Source of the DNA: Rhodococcus sp. 06-235-1A
GTDB taxonomy: Bacteria > Actinomycetota > Actinomycetes > Mycobacteriales > Mycobacteriaceae
NCBI RefSeq assembly: GCF_002258785.1
Contig: NZ_NOYI01000018.1
Span: 99,540-163,539 of the forward strand
Direction of reading: 5' to 3'
Length of the DNA: 64,000 nucleotides
Of this stretch, positions 16,620 through 25,735 are shown in pieces. The first letter of the stretch is position 1. Each line of letters starts with the position of its first letter. Both the position numbers and the translations under genes were made by a program. The notes under the pieces are model-generated. The model did not search any database. It saw nothing but the letters and a program-made list of their open reading frames with translations, and was not told where the DNA came from.

Positions 16620-16635
16620 TTGCGGTTTTCCGCAA
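16620..16635. promoter_or_regulatory. 16-bp palindrome upstream of sensor kinase
   Basis: Perfect inverted repeat TTGCGG-TTTT-CCGCAA, 35 bases before the kinase start and in the DedA/kinase divergent promoter region. Could be the response-regulator binding site (autoregulation). Confidence 0.4.
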
Positions 16636-16669
16636 TATCAGCGGCCCCACGCTCGGTTACGCTGCTCGA

Positions 16670-17890
16670 GTGCTGGCAAACCATGGCGTGTCCCCACCCG
16701 ACCTGGCGGATCGAATGTCGATCAGCTCGGTCCTGCGGCGTTGGCTCACGGCACTGTCCGGAGTTCTGCTCGGTAGCGTAACGGCGGTCCCGGCCCTCCT
16801 GTTCACCCTGGCAGCAGTACTCGCCCTCGCGCTGGCGCGCATCCTCGGTCGGCGGGGACTACCATTGAAGGCTGCAGTCGATGCCGGCGCACTTGGTCTG
16901 AGCGAGTGGGAGATTCGGCGGATCACCCGCTTTCACGGCACGCTCCACACCGACCCGCTGACCGCTCGCCGCTGCCGCTGGTATCTCGCCGGGCGGTGGA
17001 TGATCGGACTGCTTGGAACAGGCGTAGTCCTCTTCCTGACTTCGTGTCTCGTCGTGGCCGGCTCGATGGTCTCGGCATGGGTACTGAGCGGACGCTGGGG
17101 CCTGATCGAGAACTCCGACCGAGTCGACGGTGGACTCGTAGCGCTGGTGTCGCTGCCCGGGATCCTCTTGATCTTCGTCGCGATCGCCGGGGTAGCAGGG
17201 GTGGGATCGTTGGACCGCTGGTTCGCCGTCCAAGTACTCGGCCGACAGACGGATCGGTTGCTGCACCAGCGTGTCGCCGAATTGACGAGCAGCCGCGATC
17301 ACGTGGTCGACGCCATCGACGACGAGCGCCGCCGCATCGAGCGCGACCTGCACGACGGTGTCCAGCAGCAGTTGGTTGCGGTGGGGATGCTGATCGGACG
17401 GGCTCGCCGCGCCGAGGAGCCCGAGAAGGTGCACGAGCTCCTCACCCATGCCCATGTCGCATCCCAGGAAGCGATCAGCGAGCTGCGCGAGGTCGCCAAT
17501 CGGGTGTACCCGATCGCGCTGGATCAGGCCGGTCTGCAGGCTGCGGTCGAGACGATGGCCGAACGGGCAAGTGTTCCAATTCAATTCACGTACGAACTGA
17601 CGGAGACGTTACGTCCCGCGGTGGAGACGGTTCTCTATTTCGTCATCTCGGAGGCGGTGACCAACGCAGCCAAGCACGCCTCGCCTCGACTGGTGGAGGT
17701 TTCCGTGACCCATCAGAGGTTCGACCGCGTTCTCGCAACCATCGTCGACGACGGGCCCGGCGGGGCCGACCCGTGCGGCTCCGGCCTGTCCGGACTGTCC
17801 CGTCGTGTCGCGGCGATGGACGGCATCCTGACCGTGCACAGCCCGGTCGGTGGCCCGACTGTCGTGACGGCGAGCGTCCCGTGCGGGTGA
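16670..17890 (+). CDS. NarL-type two-component sensor histidine kinase
   Basis: A 406-residue membrane kinase. Three hydrophobic segments (about 28-60, 110-140, 156-180) lead into the HisKA_3 dimerisation helix DERRRIERDLHDGVQQQLV with phospho-acceptor His228. The HATPase_c domain follows (SEAVTNAAKHA as the N-box, DDGPGGADPCGSGLSGL as the G-boxes). The GTG at 16670 is uncertain; an ATG 45 bases later is an alternative. The stop overlaps the response regulator by ten bases, a standard coupled pair. No extracellular sensor domain of any size, so it probably senses the membrane or its lipids. Confidence 0.87.
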   Translation: MLANHGVSPPDLADRMSISSVLRRWLTALSGVLLGSVTAVPALLFTLAAVLALALARILGRRGLPLKAAVDAGALGLSEWEIRRITRFHGTLHTDPLTARRCRWYLAGRWMIGLLGTGVVLFLTSCLVVAGSMVSAWVLSGRWGLIENSDRVDGGLVALVSLPGILLIFVAIAGVAGVGSLDRWFAVQVLGRQTDRLLHQRVAELTSSRDHVVDAIDDERRRIERDLHDGVQQQLVAVGMLIGRARRAEEPEKVHELLTHAHVASQEAISELREVANRVYPIALDQAGLQAAVETMAERASVPIQFTYELTETLRPAVETVLYFVISEAVTNAAKHASPRLVEVSVTHQRFDRVLATIVDDGPGGADPCGSGLSGLSRRVAAMDGILTVHSPVGGPTVVTASVPCG

Positions 17891-18525
17891 TCGTCGCCGA
17901 GGACTCCACGCTGCTGCGTGAGGGTCTGGTGCGGCTGCTCGCCGATGAAGGCCACGACGTGATCGCGTCCGTGGGCGACGCCGCCGCGCTCCTGATTGCC
18001 GTGGAACAGGACCGTCCCGACATCGTCGTCACCGACGTCCGCATGCCTCCGGGCCACAGCGACGAGGGACTGCGAGCAGCACTGACCATTCGCGATCGAT
18101 GGCCGGAGGTGGCGGTACTCGTACTCTCACAGTACGTCGAAAACCGTTATGCGGCAGAGCTGATCAGCGGATCCGGCGGCAAGGTCGGCTACCTGCTCAA
18201 GGACCGCGTCGCACAGGTCGACGAATTCTTGGACGCATTGAACAGAGTTGCCGACGGCGGGACCGCGTTCGACCCGGAAGTGGTGCGAGCACTGCTGTCC
18301 CGCACGACCCGGTCCAATCCCCTCGAACGACTCACTCCTCGCGAACGCGATGTGCTCGAGCTGATGGCGCAAGGTCTCACCAACGCGCGAATCGCAACCG
18401 ATCTGTACATCTCGGTGAGCTCGGTCGAAAAGCACATCAACTCCGTGTTCGACAAACTCGGATTGGCGAACTCCACCGGTATGAGCCGCCGCGTGATGGC
18501 TGTGGTGGCCTACCTGCGTACGTGA
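17881..18525 (+). CDS. LuxR/NarL-type response regulator
   Basis: A 214-residue regulator. The receiver domain has AED acidic residues near position 7, phospho-acceptor Asp52 (VTDVRMPP) and the conserved Lys in LLKDRV. The C-terminal LuxR-type helix-turn-helix is LTPRERDVLELMAQGLTN through SVSSVEKHINSVFDKLGL. The GTG at 17881 gives the canonical beginning MRVIVAEDS and overlaps the kinase gene. Its stop TGA directly abuts the stop of the convergent phzF-type gene. Confidence 0.9.
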   Translation: MRVIVAEDSTLLREGLVRLLADEGHDVIASVGDAAALLIAVEQDRPDIVVTDVRMPPGHSDEGLRAALTIRDRWPEVAVLVLSQYVENRYAAELISGSGGKVGYLLKDRVAQVDEFLDALNRVADGGTAFDPEVVRALLSRTTRSNPLERLTPRERDVLELMAQGLTNARIATDLYISVSSVEKHINSVFDKLGLANSTGMSRRVMAVVAYLRT

Positions 18526-19374
18526 TCAGGCAATGCGCGCAGCCGAACCGGACACGATGATCCCGCCGCTCGACGGAATGTCCACCAGGAGCGTGCTGGG
18601 CCGGCCCACATGGCTTCCCTGGTGAATGACGATGCTCGCAGGTGGCCGAACCGCATGCGAGCCGCGGAGGTACCCGCCGGTCGCCGCCGCTGCCGCACCT
18701 GTCGCCGGGTCCTCCGTGATTGACCCGACCGGGAAGATATTGCGTGCGTGCCACAGCTCGGCGCTTTCCGGGCAGAGGACGATGATCGTCGCCGGCCATC
18801 CGTGCTCGTCGAGCACTGCACGAGCGCGGCCGGGATCGGGGGTGAACCCGTCGAAGACGTCTCGATTGTCGAGAACGACGAGGGGGTGCCAATTGCCGCC
18901 GAACGCCTCAGCGAGAACGTAATTGGGATGCAGGTGGTCCGCGGTCAGGCCGAGAGCACCGAGGACGTCGGCGAGGGCCGTGCTCGACAGCGGGCCCGTA
19001 CTCGGCTCCACGCTCGTGAACGACACCAGCGGCGCACCATCTGCGCTGATGCTCGTCACGATCTCGATGTCGCCCACCGGTGTCGAGAAGCGGATCGAGC
19101 CGACTCCCTCGATCGCGCTGATCGCTGCGGCTGTTGCGACCGTTGCGTGTCCGCAGAACGGCACCTCGGCGACCGGTGAGAAGTACCGGATAGTGCGGTT
19201 CCGGTCGCCATCTCTGGGGGTGACAAAGGCCGTCTCCGCGTAGCCGACGTCCGCTGCAATCCTGAGCATGTCGCTGTCGTCCAGGCCGCGGGCGTCGAGC
19301 ACGACTCCTGCCGGGTTGCCGCCTGACGGCTCACTGGAGAACGCCGTCCACCGCTGAATGTCGATCTGGGGCAT
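18526..19374 (-). CDS. PhzF family isomerase/epimerase
   Basis: A 282-residue PhzF-like protein. It has the substrate-site stretch SGGNPAGVVL (18-26), the catalytic glutamate in GYAETAF (Glu47), PFCGHATVA, and the second-half GSITEDPATGAAAAATGGYL. PhzF-type enzymes are cofactor-free isomerases with a diaminopimelate-epimerase fold. Family members outside phenazine clusters mostly have unknown substrates, and no phenazine genes lie here. The ATG at 19374 gives the usual start MPQIDIQRWTAF; the frame is open well upstream as a shadow. Confidence 0.87.
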   Translation of the reverse strand: MPQIDIQRWTAFSSEPSGGNPAGVVLDARGLDDSDMLRIAADVGYAETAFVTPRDGDRNRTIRYFSPVAEVPFCGHATVATAAAISAIEGVGSIRFSTPVGDIEIVTSISADGAPLVSFTSVEPSTGPLSSTALADVLGALGLTADHLHPNYVLAEAFGGNWHPLVVLDNRDVFDGFTPDPGRARAVLDEHGWPATIIVLCPESAELWHARNIFPVGSITEDPATGAAAAATGGYLRGSHAVRPPASIVIHQGSHVGRPSTLLVDIPSSGGIIVSGSAARIA

Positions 19375-19443
19375 GTGCAGAACGTACCCGCCACCGAGCA
19401 AGTCTGGGTCGTCGCGTCGAACGGTCAAGTACCCTCTCGCGTC

Positions 19444-19734
19444 ATGAACCTGAAACTGTGTGTGCTGCTGTGGGCGTCGGACGGACAGGACGACGCACTG
19501 ACTCGATACGAGGACACGGTGCTCGACCTGATCCCGAAGTACGGCGGCGAAGTGGTGAGCAGGGTTCGCCGCGTCGGCACGAGCGACGGCCCACTCAAGG
19601 TGCAGGTCATCCACATGCCGGACGATTCGGCGCTGCGGGACTACATGGAAGATCCCGAGCGCCTCGCGCTCGCCGACGTCCATCGGCGTGCAGTGGCGAG
19701 GACCGAGATCATCCACGTGGAGACGATCGTCTGA
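19444..19734 (+). CDS. Small DUF1330-like alpha/beta-barrel protein
   Basis: A 96-residue protein whose length and pattern suit a dimeric ferredoxin-like alpha/beta-barrel (DUF1330/stress-responsive type): LKLCVLLWASDGQDDALTRY, YGGEVVSRVRRVG, VIHMPDDSALRDYMEDPERL. No active-site residues can be assigned. The ATG at 19444 is used because the longer frame upstream runs into the divergent phzF promoter region. The family assignment is tentative. Confidence 0.65.
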   Translation: MNLKLCVLLWASDGQDDALTRYEDTVLDLIPKYGGEVVSRVRRVGTSDGPLKVQVIHMPDDSALRDYMEDPERLALADVHRRAVARTEIIHVETIV

Positions 19735-19961
19735 ACAAGCCGTCCACTTGTGCTCCGTGACGCCCGAACGAACCCACTGCTGTGGAACGTCGTCTGCAAC
19801 GGCATCTCCCATTCCGTCGGCCACTGCAGTTGCGACATATCCAAAGCCGCGCAACACATATTTCGCGCCAGATCGGAGGTCGACTCGCTGCCGCCGGTGA
19901 GTTTCCGACGGATCAGTTGTCCATACCCACGCATCCTTACCGTCGACCATCGGAGATTCCC

Positions 19962-20372
19962 ATGACCACCCAGACCACCCCTCCTGCGACCACTTCGCGT
20001 ACCGCTGCCCGGATCGGCTGGATTCTCACCGCACTGATCGCGATCTTCCTGATCTTCGACGGCGTCACCAAGCTGCTCAATGTGCAGCAGGTGCAAGACG
20101 CCACCGTCGACCTCGGTTTGCGTGACGAGATGACGCCGGTGATCGGCATCGTCTTGTTGGTCTCACTGGCGCTGTACTTGACTCCGCGCACTGCGTTTCT
20201 GGGTGCGGTTCTGTTGACGGGCTACCTGGGTGGAGCCGTGCTCACCAACTGGCGCGTGGACAAGCCGCTGTTCAGCACGGTGCTTTTCGCGGTCTACGTC
20301 GGCATCCTCGTGTGGGGTGCGCTCTACCTGCGTGACCCGAAGGTGCGCCAGGTCATGCCGTTCGTGCGCTGA
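19962..20372 (+). CDS. DoxX-like membrane protein
   Basis: A 136-residue membrane protein with four hydrophobic segments and the DoxX-like pattern RIGWILTALIAIFLIFDGVTKL, GIVLLVSLALYL, TAFLGAVLLTGYLGGAV and FAVYVGILVWGALYL. DoxX-like proteins are small quinone-linked or redox-associated membrane proteins. CGGAG lies just ahead of the ATG. The ~225 bases before it hold no convincing gene. Confidence 0.82.
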   Translation: MTTQTTPPATTSRTAARIGWILTALIAIFLIFDGVTKLLNVQQVQDATVDLGLRDEMTPVIGIVLLVSLALYLTPRTAFLGAVLLTGYLGGAVLTNWRVDKPLFSTVLFAVYVGILVWGALYLRDPKVRQVMPFVR

Positions 20373-20388
20373 CACCCCTGACCGAATA

Positions 20389-21063
20389 TCACCACCGATC
20401 GACGTGCAGCACCGTCTCGATCGGATCGCGCGGAGCGACCTTGAACGTCTCCCCCGTGTAGTACGCCGTGGGGATCAGCGCGCCCTGATGAAAATCCTCG
20501 GGGATGCCGAGTAGTTCGGAGATCTCGGCTTCCTTCGCGAGATGGATTGTGGTCCATGCCGTTCCGAGACCGCGCGCCCGTGCAGCCAGTGCGTAGTTCC
20601 ACACCGCGGGCAGGAGAGATCCCCACAGACCGGCTTGATTACCCGCCGGAAGAGTCTTGCCCGACTGGATGCACGGAATCAGCAACACCGGAACCTCGCC
20701 CATGTGCTCGCCGAGCCATCCGGCACTGTCTCCGACGCGCTTCTGCACCGATGCGCGTTCGGGATCGTCGGCGAACAAGGCCGACGCGGAATGCTTCGAC
20801 GCCTGATACGCCGCGAACAACTCGCCGTAGATCGCACCGATGCGGGCGCGAAGATCGGGATCGGTGACGACGATCCACTGCCACCCCTGCTTGTTCGAGC
20901 CGGACGGTGCCTGCAGAGCGATCTCGAGACATTCCTTGATCAGCTCCATCGGCACCGGCCGCGTCAGGTCCAGACGCTTGCGGACGGTCCGCGTCGTGGT
21001 CAGCAGCTCGTCGGGAGTCAGGTCGACAATCGGGAAGGAAGTCACTTCTCGATCATGCACCAC
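20389..21063 (-). CDS. Nitroreductase family protein
   Basis: A 224-residue FMN-dependent nitroreductase-fold protein. Conserved parts are TTRTVRKRLDLTRPV, EIALQAPSGSNKQGWQWIVV (the FMN-binding N-terminal part), AVWNYALAARARGLGTAWTT and LLGIPEDFHQGALIPTAY. Likely reduces nitro, quinone or enone substrates with NAD(P)H. The start is either ATG at 21063 or the GTG six codons later (21045). It ends 16 bases from the convergent DoxX-like gene. Confidence 0.85.
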   Translation of the reverse strand: MVHDREVTSFPIVDLTPDELLTTTRTVRKRLDLTRPVPMELIKECLEIALQAPSGSNKQGWQWIVVTDPDLRARIGAIYGELFAAYQASKHSASALFADDPERASVQKRVGDSAGWLGEHMGEVPVLLIPCIQSGKTLPAGNQAGLWGSLLPAVWNYALAARARGLGTAWTTIHLAKEAEISELLGIPEDFHQGALIPTAYYTGETFKVAPRDPIETVLHVDRW

Positions 21064-21069
21064 TGGCCG

Positions 21070-21486
21070 TCAGTCCGGGAGCAGGGTTCTTACTATCTCC
21101 CACGCGGACGCGTCGATCCAGGACGGGTTCGACTGCTGCGGCGATCGAAACACCTCGAGCATCGACAGTTCCTCGATGGAGCGAATGTCCGACGCAAGGA
21201 TCGGCTCATCGAACAGCGTGATGTTCGTCGAGATCTTCCACTGCGGGCCGGGGACCGGGGTGCCGGCCAGCTGTCCGGCACCCCAGATCCCGCGTCGCGG
21301 ATGGCTACTGACCCAGAACAGCACCGGTTGCCCAGGTGCCATCAGACGCGTTCGATAGTTGTCTGCAACGCACCAGTGCTCGTGCGCACGTCCGGCTTCG
21401 ACCATCGGCCCCAGATCGGTCTTGTGCGGATTGCACTTGATCACCCACGCGCCGAGTGTCTGGTCGGTTATCGCACGTGCCGTCAC
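21070..21486 (-). CDS. EVE/PUA-like domain protein
   Basis: A 138-residue protein that looks like a single EVE (PUA-superfamily) domain: GAWVIKCNP at the start, then LMAPGQPVLFWVSSHPRRGIWGAGQLAG and the C-terminal EVFRSPQQSNPSWI. EVE domains bind modified bases in nucleic acids. The GTG at 21486 is preferred to longer starts, which would overlap the neighbouring isochorismatase gene. It is probably in one transcript with it (20-base gap). Target base unknown. Confidence 0.65.
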   Translation of the reverse strand: MTARAITDQTLGAWVIKCNPHKTDLGPMVEAGRAHEHWCVADNYRTRLMAPGQPVLFWVSSHPRRGIWGAGQLAGTPVPGPQWKISTNITLFDEPILASDIRSIEELSMLEVFRSPQQSNPSWIDASAWEIVRTLLPD

Positions 21487-21506
21487 CGCAGCCAGCGTAC
21501 CGAGCG

Positions 21507-22139
21507 TCAGGCCACCGCGTCGTTGCCCTGGGCTGCCGAGACCACCAGATTGTTTGCTGTGAGCCCGTTTCCGTTCTTGACGGCGTCGATCCACTGATCC
21601 GTCGTCGCCACCGCCGCGAAGTTCGACTGGTAGAGCACCATCAGCGCCTTGTGCAGTTGCTCGGCCGAGACGGTGCCCGCCTCATTGGAGAGGTTGATCG
21701 CGCCGGTGGCGTCGGACAGGATCTCGACGGTCAGATCCAGCGCTTCGGCATCGGCACTGGAGGCAAGGTCGCAGTTGTTGGTCATGTATCCGACGATCGT
21801 GACGGTGTCGATATTGTTGCCCTGCAACCACTTCGCGACACCGGTTCCTGCGAACACGCTGCTGTACTGCTTCTCCACCCGCTCGAACGAGGGTTGCACG
21901 ACGGCCTGAATATCGGGGTGCAGCTCGTACGTCGGAGTGCCCTTCACGAAAGCGGGCGAACCCTCGGGCATTTCGTGCTGCACGATCGCGACCGGAACAT
22001 CCTGCGCTACGGCAGCTTCGATGGAACGAACGATGTTGGCCAGCGACTCGTCACGGGGCGGGTACTGAATCTTCAGCACACCCTCGAAGTACTCCCGCTG
22101 GACATCGATGACGATGAGGGCTCTGCGCGGTGCGGTCAT
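21507..22139 (-). CDS. Isochorismatase-like cysteine hydrolase
   Basis: A 210-residue hydrolase with the full cysteine-hydrolase triad: Asp12 (VIDVQ), Lys90 (VEKQYSSVF) and Cys123 (MTNNCDLAS). The Lys and Cys contexts match family members such as nicotinamidases and YcaC-type proteins. It is divergently transcribed from a GlxA-type regulator gene, a common pairing in which the AraC-type regulator controls the hydrolase. The substrate (an amide or ester) is not predictable. Confidence 0.87.
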   Translation of the reverse strand: MTAPRRALIVIDVQREYFEGVLKIQYPPRDESLANIVRSIEAAVAQDVPVAIVQHEMPEGSPAFVKGTPTYELHPDIQAVVQPSFERVEKQYSSVFAGTGVAKWLQGNNIDTVTIVGYMTNNCDLASSADAEALDLTVEILSDATGAINLSNEAGTVSAEQLHKALMVLYQSNFAAVATTDQWIDAVKNGNGLTANNLVVSAAQGNDAVA

Positions 22140-22221
22140 GGGCGTTCTCCTTCAAGTGGCGTTCTCGGTCGATACCCATACTCCGGTGCTGATCTTGCGT
22201 TCACGAGTGGCACGGATGCAT

Positions 22222-22250
22222 ACTTTCGATTGATTTGCGCCAACTTTCGA
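22222..22250. promoter_or_regulatory. Tandem direct repeats in GlxA/isochorismatase promoter region
   Basis: ACTTTCGA at 22222-22229 and again at 22243-22250, repeat distance 21 bases (two helical turns), 15 bases before the regulator start. AraC-family proteins typically bind direct repeats with about this spacing, so this is a plausible operator for the 22265 gene product. Confidence 0.5.
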
Positions 22251-22264
22251 GATCGGAGCCGGCC

Positions 22265-23245
22265 ATGCGGATAGCGCTCTATGTGTTCGACGGCATCACG
22301 ATGTTTCACCTCGCCGCGCCGTTGATGGTGTTCGGCGAGGTGACTCGACTCGGCCTCGCCACGGATTGGGAGACGCGAGTGTGGTCCGACCAACCAGGCG
22401 CGATCCGCACCGAGGAAGGGTTTCCGATCGGTGAGATCGCTGGTCCCAGCACCGTCGACTGGGCCGATATCGTCATTGTGACGTCGTGGCCGGAGTCGTT
22501 GCCCCACACAGGAACTGACTTCTCGAACGCACTCCGCGGAGCACATGCGCGAGGCGCACAGATCGCGGGTCTGTGCCTCGGTTCGTTCGCCGTCGCAGAC
22601 ACCGGGCTGCTCGCGGGTCGGCCCGCCGTCACGCACTGGACCAAGATGACCGAGCTGCGGGAACGAAATGCACACGCCGGCGTCGACGAGTCGGTGCTCT
22701 ACATCGACCACGGAGACGTGATGACATCCGCGGGAACTGCGTCGTCGATCGATTCCTGCCTGCACATCGTCCGCAAGCACCTCGGTTCGGCTGCCGCGAC
22801 GCGGGTGGCGCGCAGCCTGGTGGTCGCACCGCATCGCGACGGCGGTCAGGCGCAGTACATCGAACGTCCGGTCATCGAGGCATCGGGAGACACTGCGATC
22901 GCCGACGTCTTGAGCTGGGCGCTCGAGCGTCTGGACGAGCCCTTGCCCATCGAGCGACTGGCCGAACACGCGCGCATGAGCCGACGCAGCTTCATCCGTC
23001 AGTTCCAGCTCGAGACGGGCTCCACCCCGGCTCGCTGGGTGCTCGACAAGCGACTGAACGAGGCCAGGAGCCTGCTGGAGACCACCGATCGCAGCATCGA
23101 AAACATTGCGGCGCTGTGCGGATTCGGCAGCGCCGTCACCCTGCGTCAGAACTTCCGCTCGGCATTCGCGGTGACACCGACGGCCTATCGACGGCAATTT
23201 GCCGTCGGTTGTTCCCCCACAGGTGCGGTCGACAGGCAAGGATGA
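22265..23245 (+). CDS. GlxA-type AraC family regulator (DJ-1/PfpI + AraC HTH)
   Basis: A 326-residue regulator. The N-terminal GATase1/DJ-1-like domain includes [20 protein letters not shown] and the nucleophile-elbow-like [10 protein letters not shown]. The C-terminal AraC DNA-binding domain has two helix-turn-helices: [20 protein letters not shown] and [20 protein letters not shown]. Start ATG at 22265, with GGAG upstream. Its stop overlaps the adenylate cyclase start (ATGA). It probably controls the divergent isochorismatase and perhaps itself through the repeats at 22222-22250. Confidence 0.88.
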   Translation: MRIALYVFDGITMFHLAAPLMVFGEVTRLGLATDWETRVWSDQPGAIRTEEGFPIGEIAGPSTVDWADIVIVTSWPESLPHTGTDFSNALRGAHARGAQIAGLCLGSFAVADTGLLAGRPAVTHWTKMTELRERNAHAGVDESVLYIDHGDVMTSAGTASSIDSCLHIVRKHLGSAAATRVARSLVVAPHRDGGQAQYIERPVIEASGDTAIADVLSWALERLDEPLPIERLAEHARMSRRSFIRQFQLETGSTPARWVLDKRLNEARSLLETTDRSIENIAALCGFGSAVTLRQNFRSAFAVTPTAYRRQFAVGCSPTGAVDRQG

Positions 23246-24075
23246 GCGACGTGATCCTGTGGATAGTTGCCGGAGTCGAGCTCGCCGCCATCATCGCTCT
23301 CGGTGTGGTCTTGATCGTCTCGCGCCGAAGGTTGAAGCACACGCGCCGAGCACTCGACCGTGCTCTCGAATCGCAGCAACGCCGGAAGCGACGCGGCCTG
23401 GTTCCCTTCGCTATCAGAACCGCCTTCCACACCACGGACTTGCTCATCAACAAAGGCTTCGGCGCAACGGTCCGCAACTCCGTCGAAGACCTCGCGGGCT
23501 GGGCCAAGGTGGAACGCCCTGATCTGGCACGCATGACCGCCGACGGCGACATCGTGGTGATGTTCTCCGACATCGAGGGCTCCACCGCACGCAACGAGGA
23601 ACTGGGCGATCGGGGCTGGGTGAAGCTGCTCGAGAAGCACAACAAGTTGATCCGCAAACACGTCGACGACCACGGCGGTCACGTGGTGAAGAGCCAGGGC
23701 GACGGGTACATGATCGCCTTCTCCGACGCAGCGCAGGCCGTGCGTTGCGGGGTGAAAGTCCAGGAAGCACTGCTGGAAAACCCTGATCGGTGGGACCGCA
23801 TCCGCGTCCGCATGGGCGTGCACGTGGGCAGTTCGGTGCGACGCGGCGACGACCTGTTCGGCCTCAACGTGGCCATGGCAGCACGCGTCGCGGGACAGGC
23901 CGACGGCGGTGAAATTCTGGTCAGCGAACCGGTTCGGAACGCCATCAGCGCGGCGCACGACCTGAGTCTCGGAACGCCTCGCGACGTCGAACTCAAGGGA
24001 ATGAGCGGAAGTTTCCAGTTGTATCCGGTGACGCTGCCGGTGCTGCCCAACACCGAGGCCAAGCAGCTCGACTAG
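23242..24075 (+). CDS. Class III adenylate cyclase, membrane-anchored
   Basis: A 277-residue protein. One N-terminal membrane helix (about 5-28) is followed by a basic segment ([13 protein letters not shown]) and a cyclase catalytic domain. Metal-binding aspartates lie in MFSDIEGST (Asp110) and [10 protein letters not shown] (Asp154); Lys150 (VVKSQGD) is the adenine-selecting lysine; [13 protein letters not shown] carries the Asn and Arg of the transition-state site. All six key positions look intact, so an active ATP-to-cAMP cyclase is likely. The start overlaps the GlxA-type gene by four bases, an uncommon partnership. It ends three bases from a convergent gene. Confidence 0.87.
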   Translation: MSDVILWIVAGVELAAIIALGVVLIVSRRRLKHTRRALDRALESQQRRKRRGLVPFAIRTAFHTTDLLINKGFGATVRNSVEDLAGWAKVERPDLARMTADGDIVVMFSDIEGSTARNEELGDRGWVKLLEKHNKLIRKHVDDHGGHVVKSQGDGYMIAFSDAAQAVRCGVKVQEALLENPDRWDRIRVRMGVHVGSSVRRGDDLFGLNVAMAARVAGQADGGEILVSEPVRNAISAAHDLSLGTPRDVELKGMSGSFQLYPVTLPVLPNTEAKQLD

Positions 24076-24077
24076 AT

Positions 24078-24386
24078 CTACTCGCCCACAGCCATACTCA
24101 GCAGGTGGTAGCTCAGACATTTGCCGTGTCCGTCCAGAACGGGGCTTCCTGTCACTCCCCCGCCGAGCACGCCGGGTAGCTCGAACACCAACCCGGAAAC
24201 CAGGGGCATTCGGGTGCGGAGCACGTCCCCGGTAACCAGCGGCGCGAAATGCGTGGCTACGGCATCGACAGTCAGTTCTCGGGTCAGCAATTCGTAGTGT
24301 TCGTCGGTCCGCGGGAAGACAGCGAGGATGAGGGTGTCGCCCTTGTCCCCAGTTCGCACGTCGGCGAGATCGTCGACAGTCCTCAT
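24078..24386 (-). CDS. AtuA-like ferredoxin-fold (C-terminal) domain protein
   Basis: A 102-residue protein matching the AtuA-like ferredoxin-fold domain: VDDLADVRTGDKGDTLILAVFPRT, FELPGVLGGGVTGSPVLDGHGK. In other bacteria this domain is the C-terminal part of a single ~600-residue AtuA protein. Here it is a separate gene overlapping the AtuA N-terminal gene by four bases, with GGAGGTGA just ahead of the ATG. It probably forms a complex with that protein. Confidence 0.8.
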   Translation of the reverse strand: MRTVDDLADVRTGDKGDTLILAVFPRTDEHYELLTRELTVDAVATHFAPLVTGDVLRTRMPLVSGLVFELPGVLGGGVTGSPVLDGHGKCLSYHLLSMAVGE

Positions 24387-25735
24387 ACCGTCACCTCCGT
24401 GGTGTGTACAGCGGTCGTTACCTGTGCACGTGGAATCAGACACGATCTGATCGCGAGCACCTCGGCGCTGCTGCTGCGTGCGCCACCTCCACCGGCCGGG
24501 CCGTTGGTGTAGAGGCTTTCGACTTCCCACCCCACCAACGAAGCTGTCTCCGCGTTGGGCACCTTTGCCGTGACGCGCAGTCGCACTTCGGCGACATCGG
24601 TCGGGGCAGCAAGTCCGCGGAATGCCGCACCCGCCCCGATGTACTCGACGCCGACATTCTCTGCCGGAATGCCGTGCACCTCCCACAGTCGTTGCCGCAC
24701 AATCTCTCCGGCAAGCTCGGCGCGTTGCAGTGCGCGTGGCCCGGCGTAGCTGATCTGCCCTTCACCGAGCCAACCGCCACGAAATCCGAGGGTCACCTTC
24801 AACTCCTCAGGCCGGGTACTGCCCGTCGCCCCGGACACCGCCACCCGGTCGGGTCCGACGGTCTCGAACGAGACTCCGGTGAAATCGGCCGTCACGTCCG
24901 GCGTCAAGTACCGGGCCGGATCGCCGACCTCGTAGAGCAACTGCTCGGCGCACGTTCGCCGCGTCAACTCCCCGCCGGTGCCGTCGACTTTGCCGAATTC
25001 TGCTGTGCCATCGGCGCGTACATCACCGAACGGAAATCCCAGATGTGCAAGACCCTGCACAGGCTTGGTGATCGGATCGGCGAAGTAGCCGCCGGTCAGT
25101 TGGCCCGCGCATTCGAGAAGATGTCCGACGGCGGTACCGGCACCGAGCGTCTCCCAATCCTGCCCCGCCCAACCGAACTCGTGCATCAGCGGCGCGAGAT
25201 ACAGAGCTGGATCGGCGAGACGGCCGGTGACGATCACGTCGGCACCGAGGTCGAGTGCGGGCAGAACCGCATCGGCACCGATATAGGCGTTGGCCGACAC
25301 GAGTTGCTCGGAATGCTCCGACAGCGGCCGGCCGGTCTCCCACACCAACGGATCGAATCGGCGTACCGCGTCGAGCACGTCGTCGCCGGTGACGGCCGCG
25401 ATGCGCACCGAACGCGCGCACACCCGCTCGGCAACACGAGCAGCAACGGCCGCTGCCGCAACAGGATTCGCCGCTCCCGAGTTCGTCACAACGGTGATGC
25501 CCTGCTCCGTGGTCGCGCCCAGCACTGCCCGCATCCGCGCGGCCAACAGTGGGTCGTAACCCGCAGCGGGATCGAGCAGCTTTCGTGCCTGCCCGGTCGC
25601 AACTGTCCGCTCCCCGAGGCACTCGAAGATCAGATAGTCGAGCTCGCCGCGCTCGGCCAAGATCTGAGCCGGGTCGATGCGGTCGCCGGCAAACCCTGCG
25701 CCCGCGCCCAATCGCACGGTTCCGCGGGCGCTCAC
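24383..25735 (-). CDS. AtuA-type (DUF1446) acyclic terpene utilisation protein
   Basis: A 450-residue DUF1446/AtuA domain protein. Landmarks: RLGAGAGFAGDRIDPAQIL, ELDYLIFECLGERT, VTNSGAANPVAAA, GADVIVTGRLADPALYLAPL and ECAGQLTGGYFADP. AtuA is needed for acyclic terpene or geranylate breakdown in pseudomonads, but biochemical activity is poorly known. GTG start overlaps the transporter stop by four bases, and the last codons overlap the small C-terminal gene, so three genes form one unit. With a CitMHS-type importer, the operon probably takes up and processes an organic acid. Confidence 0.83.
   Translation of the reverse strand: MSARGTVRLGAGAGFAGDRIDPAQILAERGELDYLIFECLGERTVATGQARKLLDPAAGYDPLLAARMRAVLGATTEQGITVVTNSGAANPVAAAAVAARVAERVCARSVRIAAVTGDDVLDAVRRFDPLVWETGRPLSEHSEQLVSANAYIGADAVLPALDLGADVIVTGRLADPALYLAPLMHEFGWAGQDWETLGAGTAVGHLLECAGQLTGGYFADPITKPVQGLAHLGFPFGDVRADGTAEFGKVDGTGGELTRRTCAEQLLYEVGDPARYLTPDVTADFTGVSFETVGPDRVAVSGATGSTRPEELKVTLGFRGGWLGEGQISYAGPRALQRAELAGEIVRQRLWEVHGIPAENVGVEYIGAGAAFRGLAAPTDVAEVRLRVTAKVPNAETASLVGWEVESLYTNGPAGGGGARSSSAEVLAIRSCLIPRAQVTTAVHTTEVTV

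Noticed and set aside
16906..17880. Long frame inside the histidine kinase gene
   Set aside because: Arg-rich shadow; the true response regulator begins at 17881 in the same frame.
22573..23241. Long frame inside the GlxA-type gene
   Set aside because: Arg/His-rich shadow; the cyclase begins at ATG 23242 in that frame.
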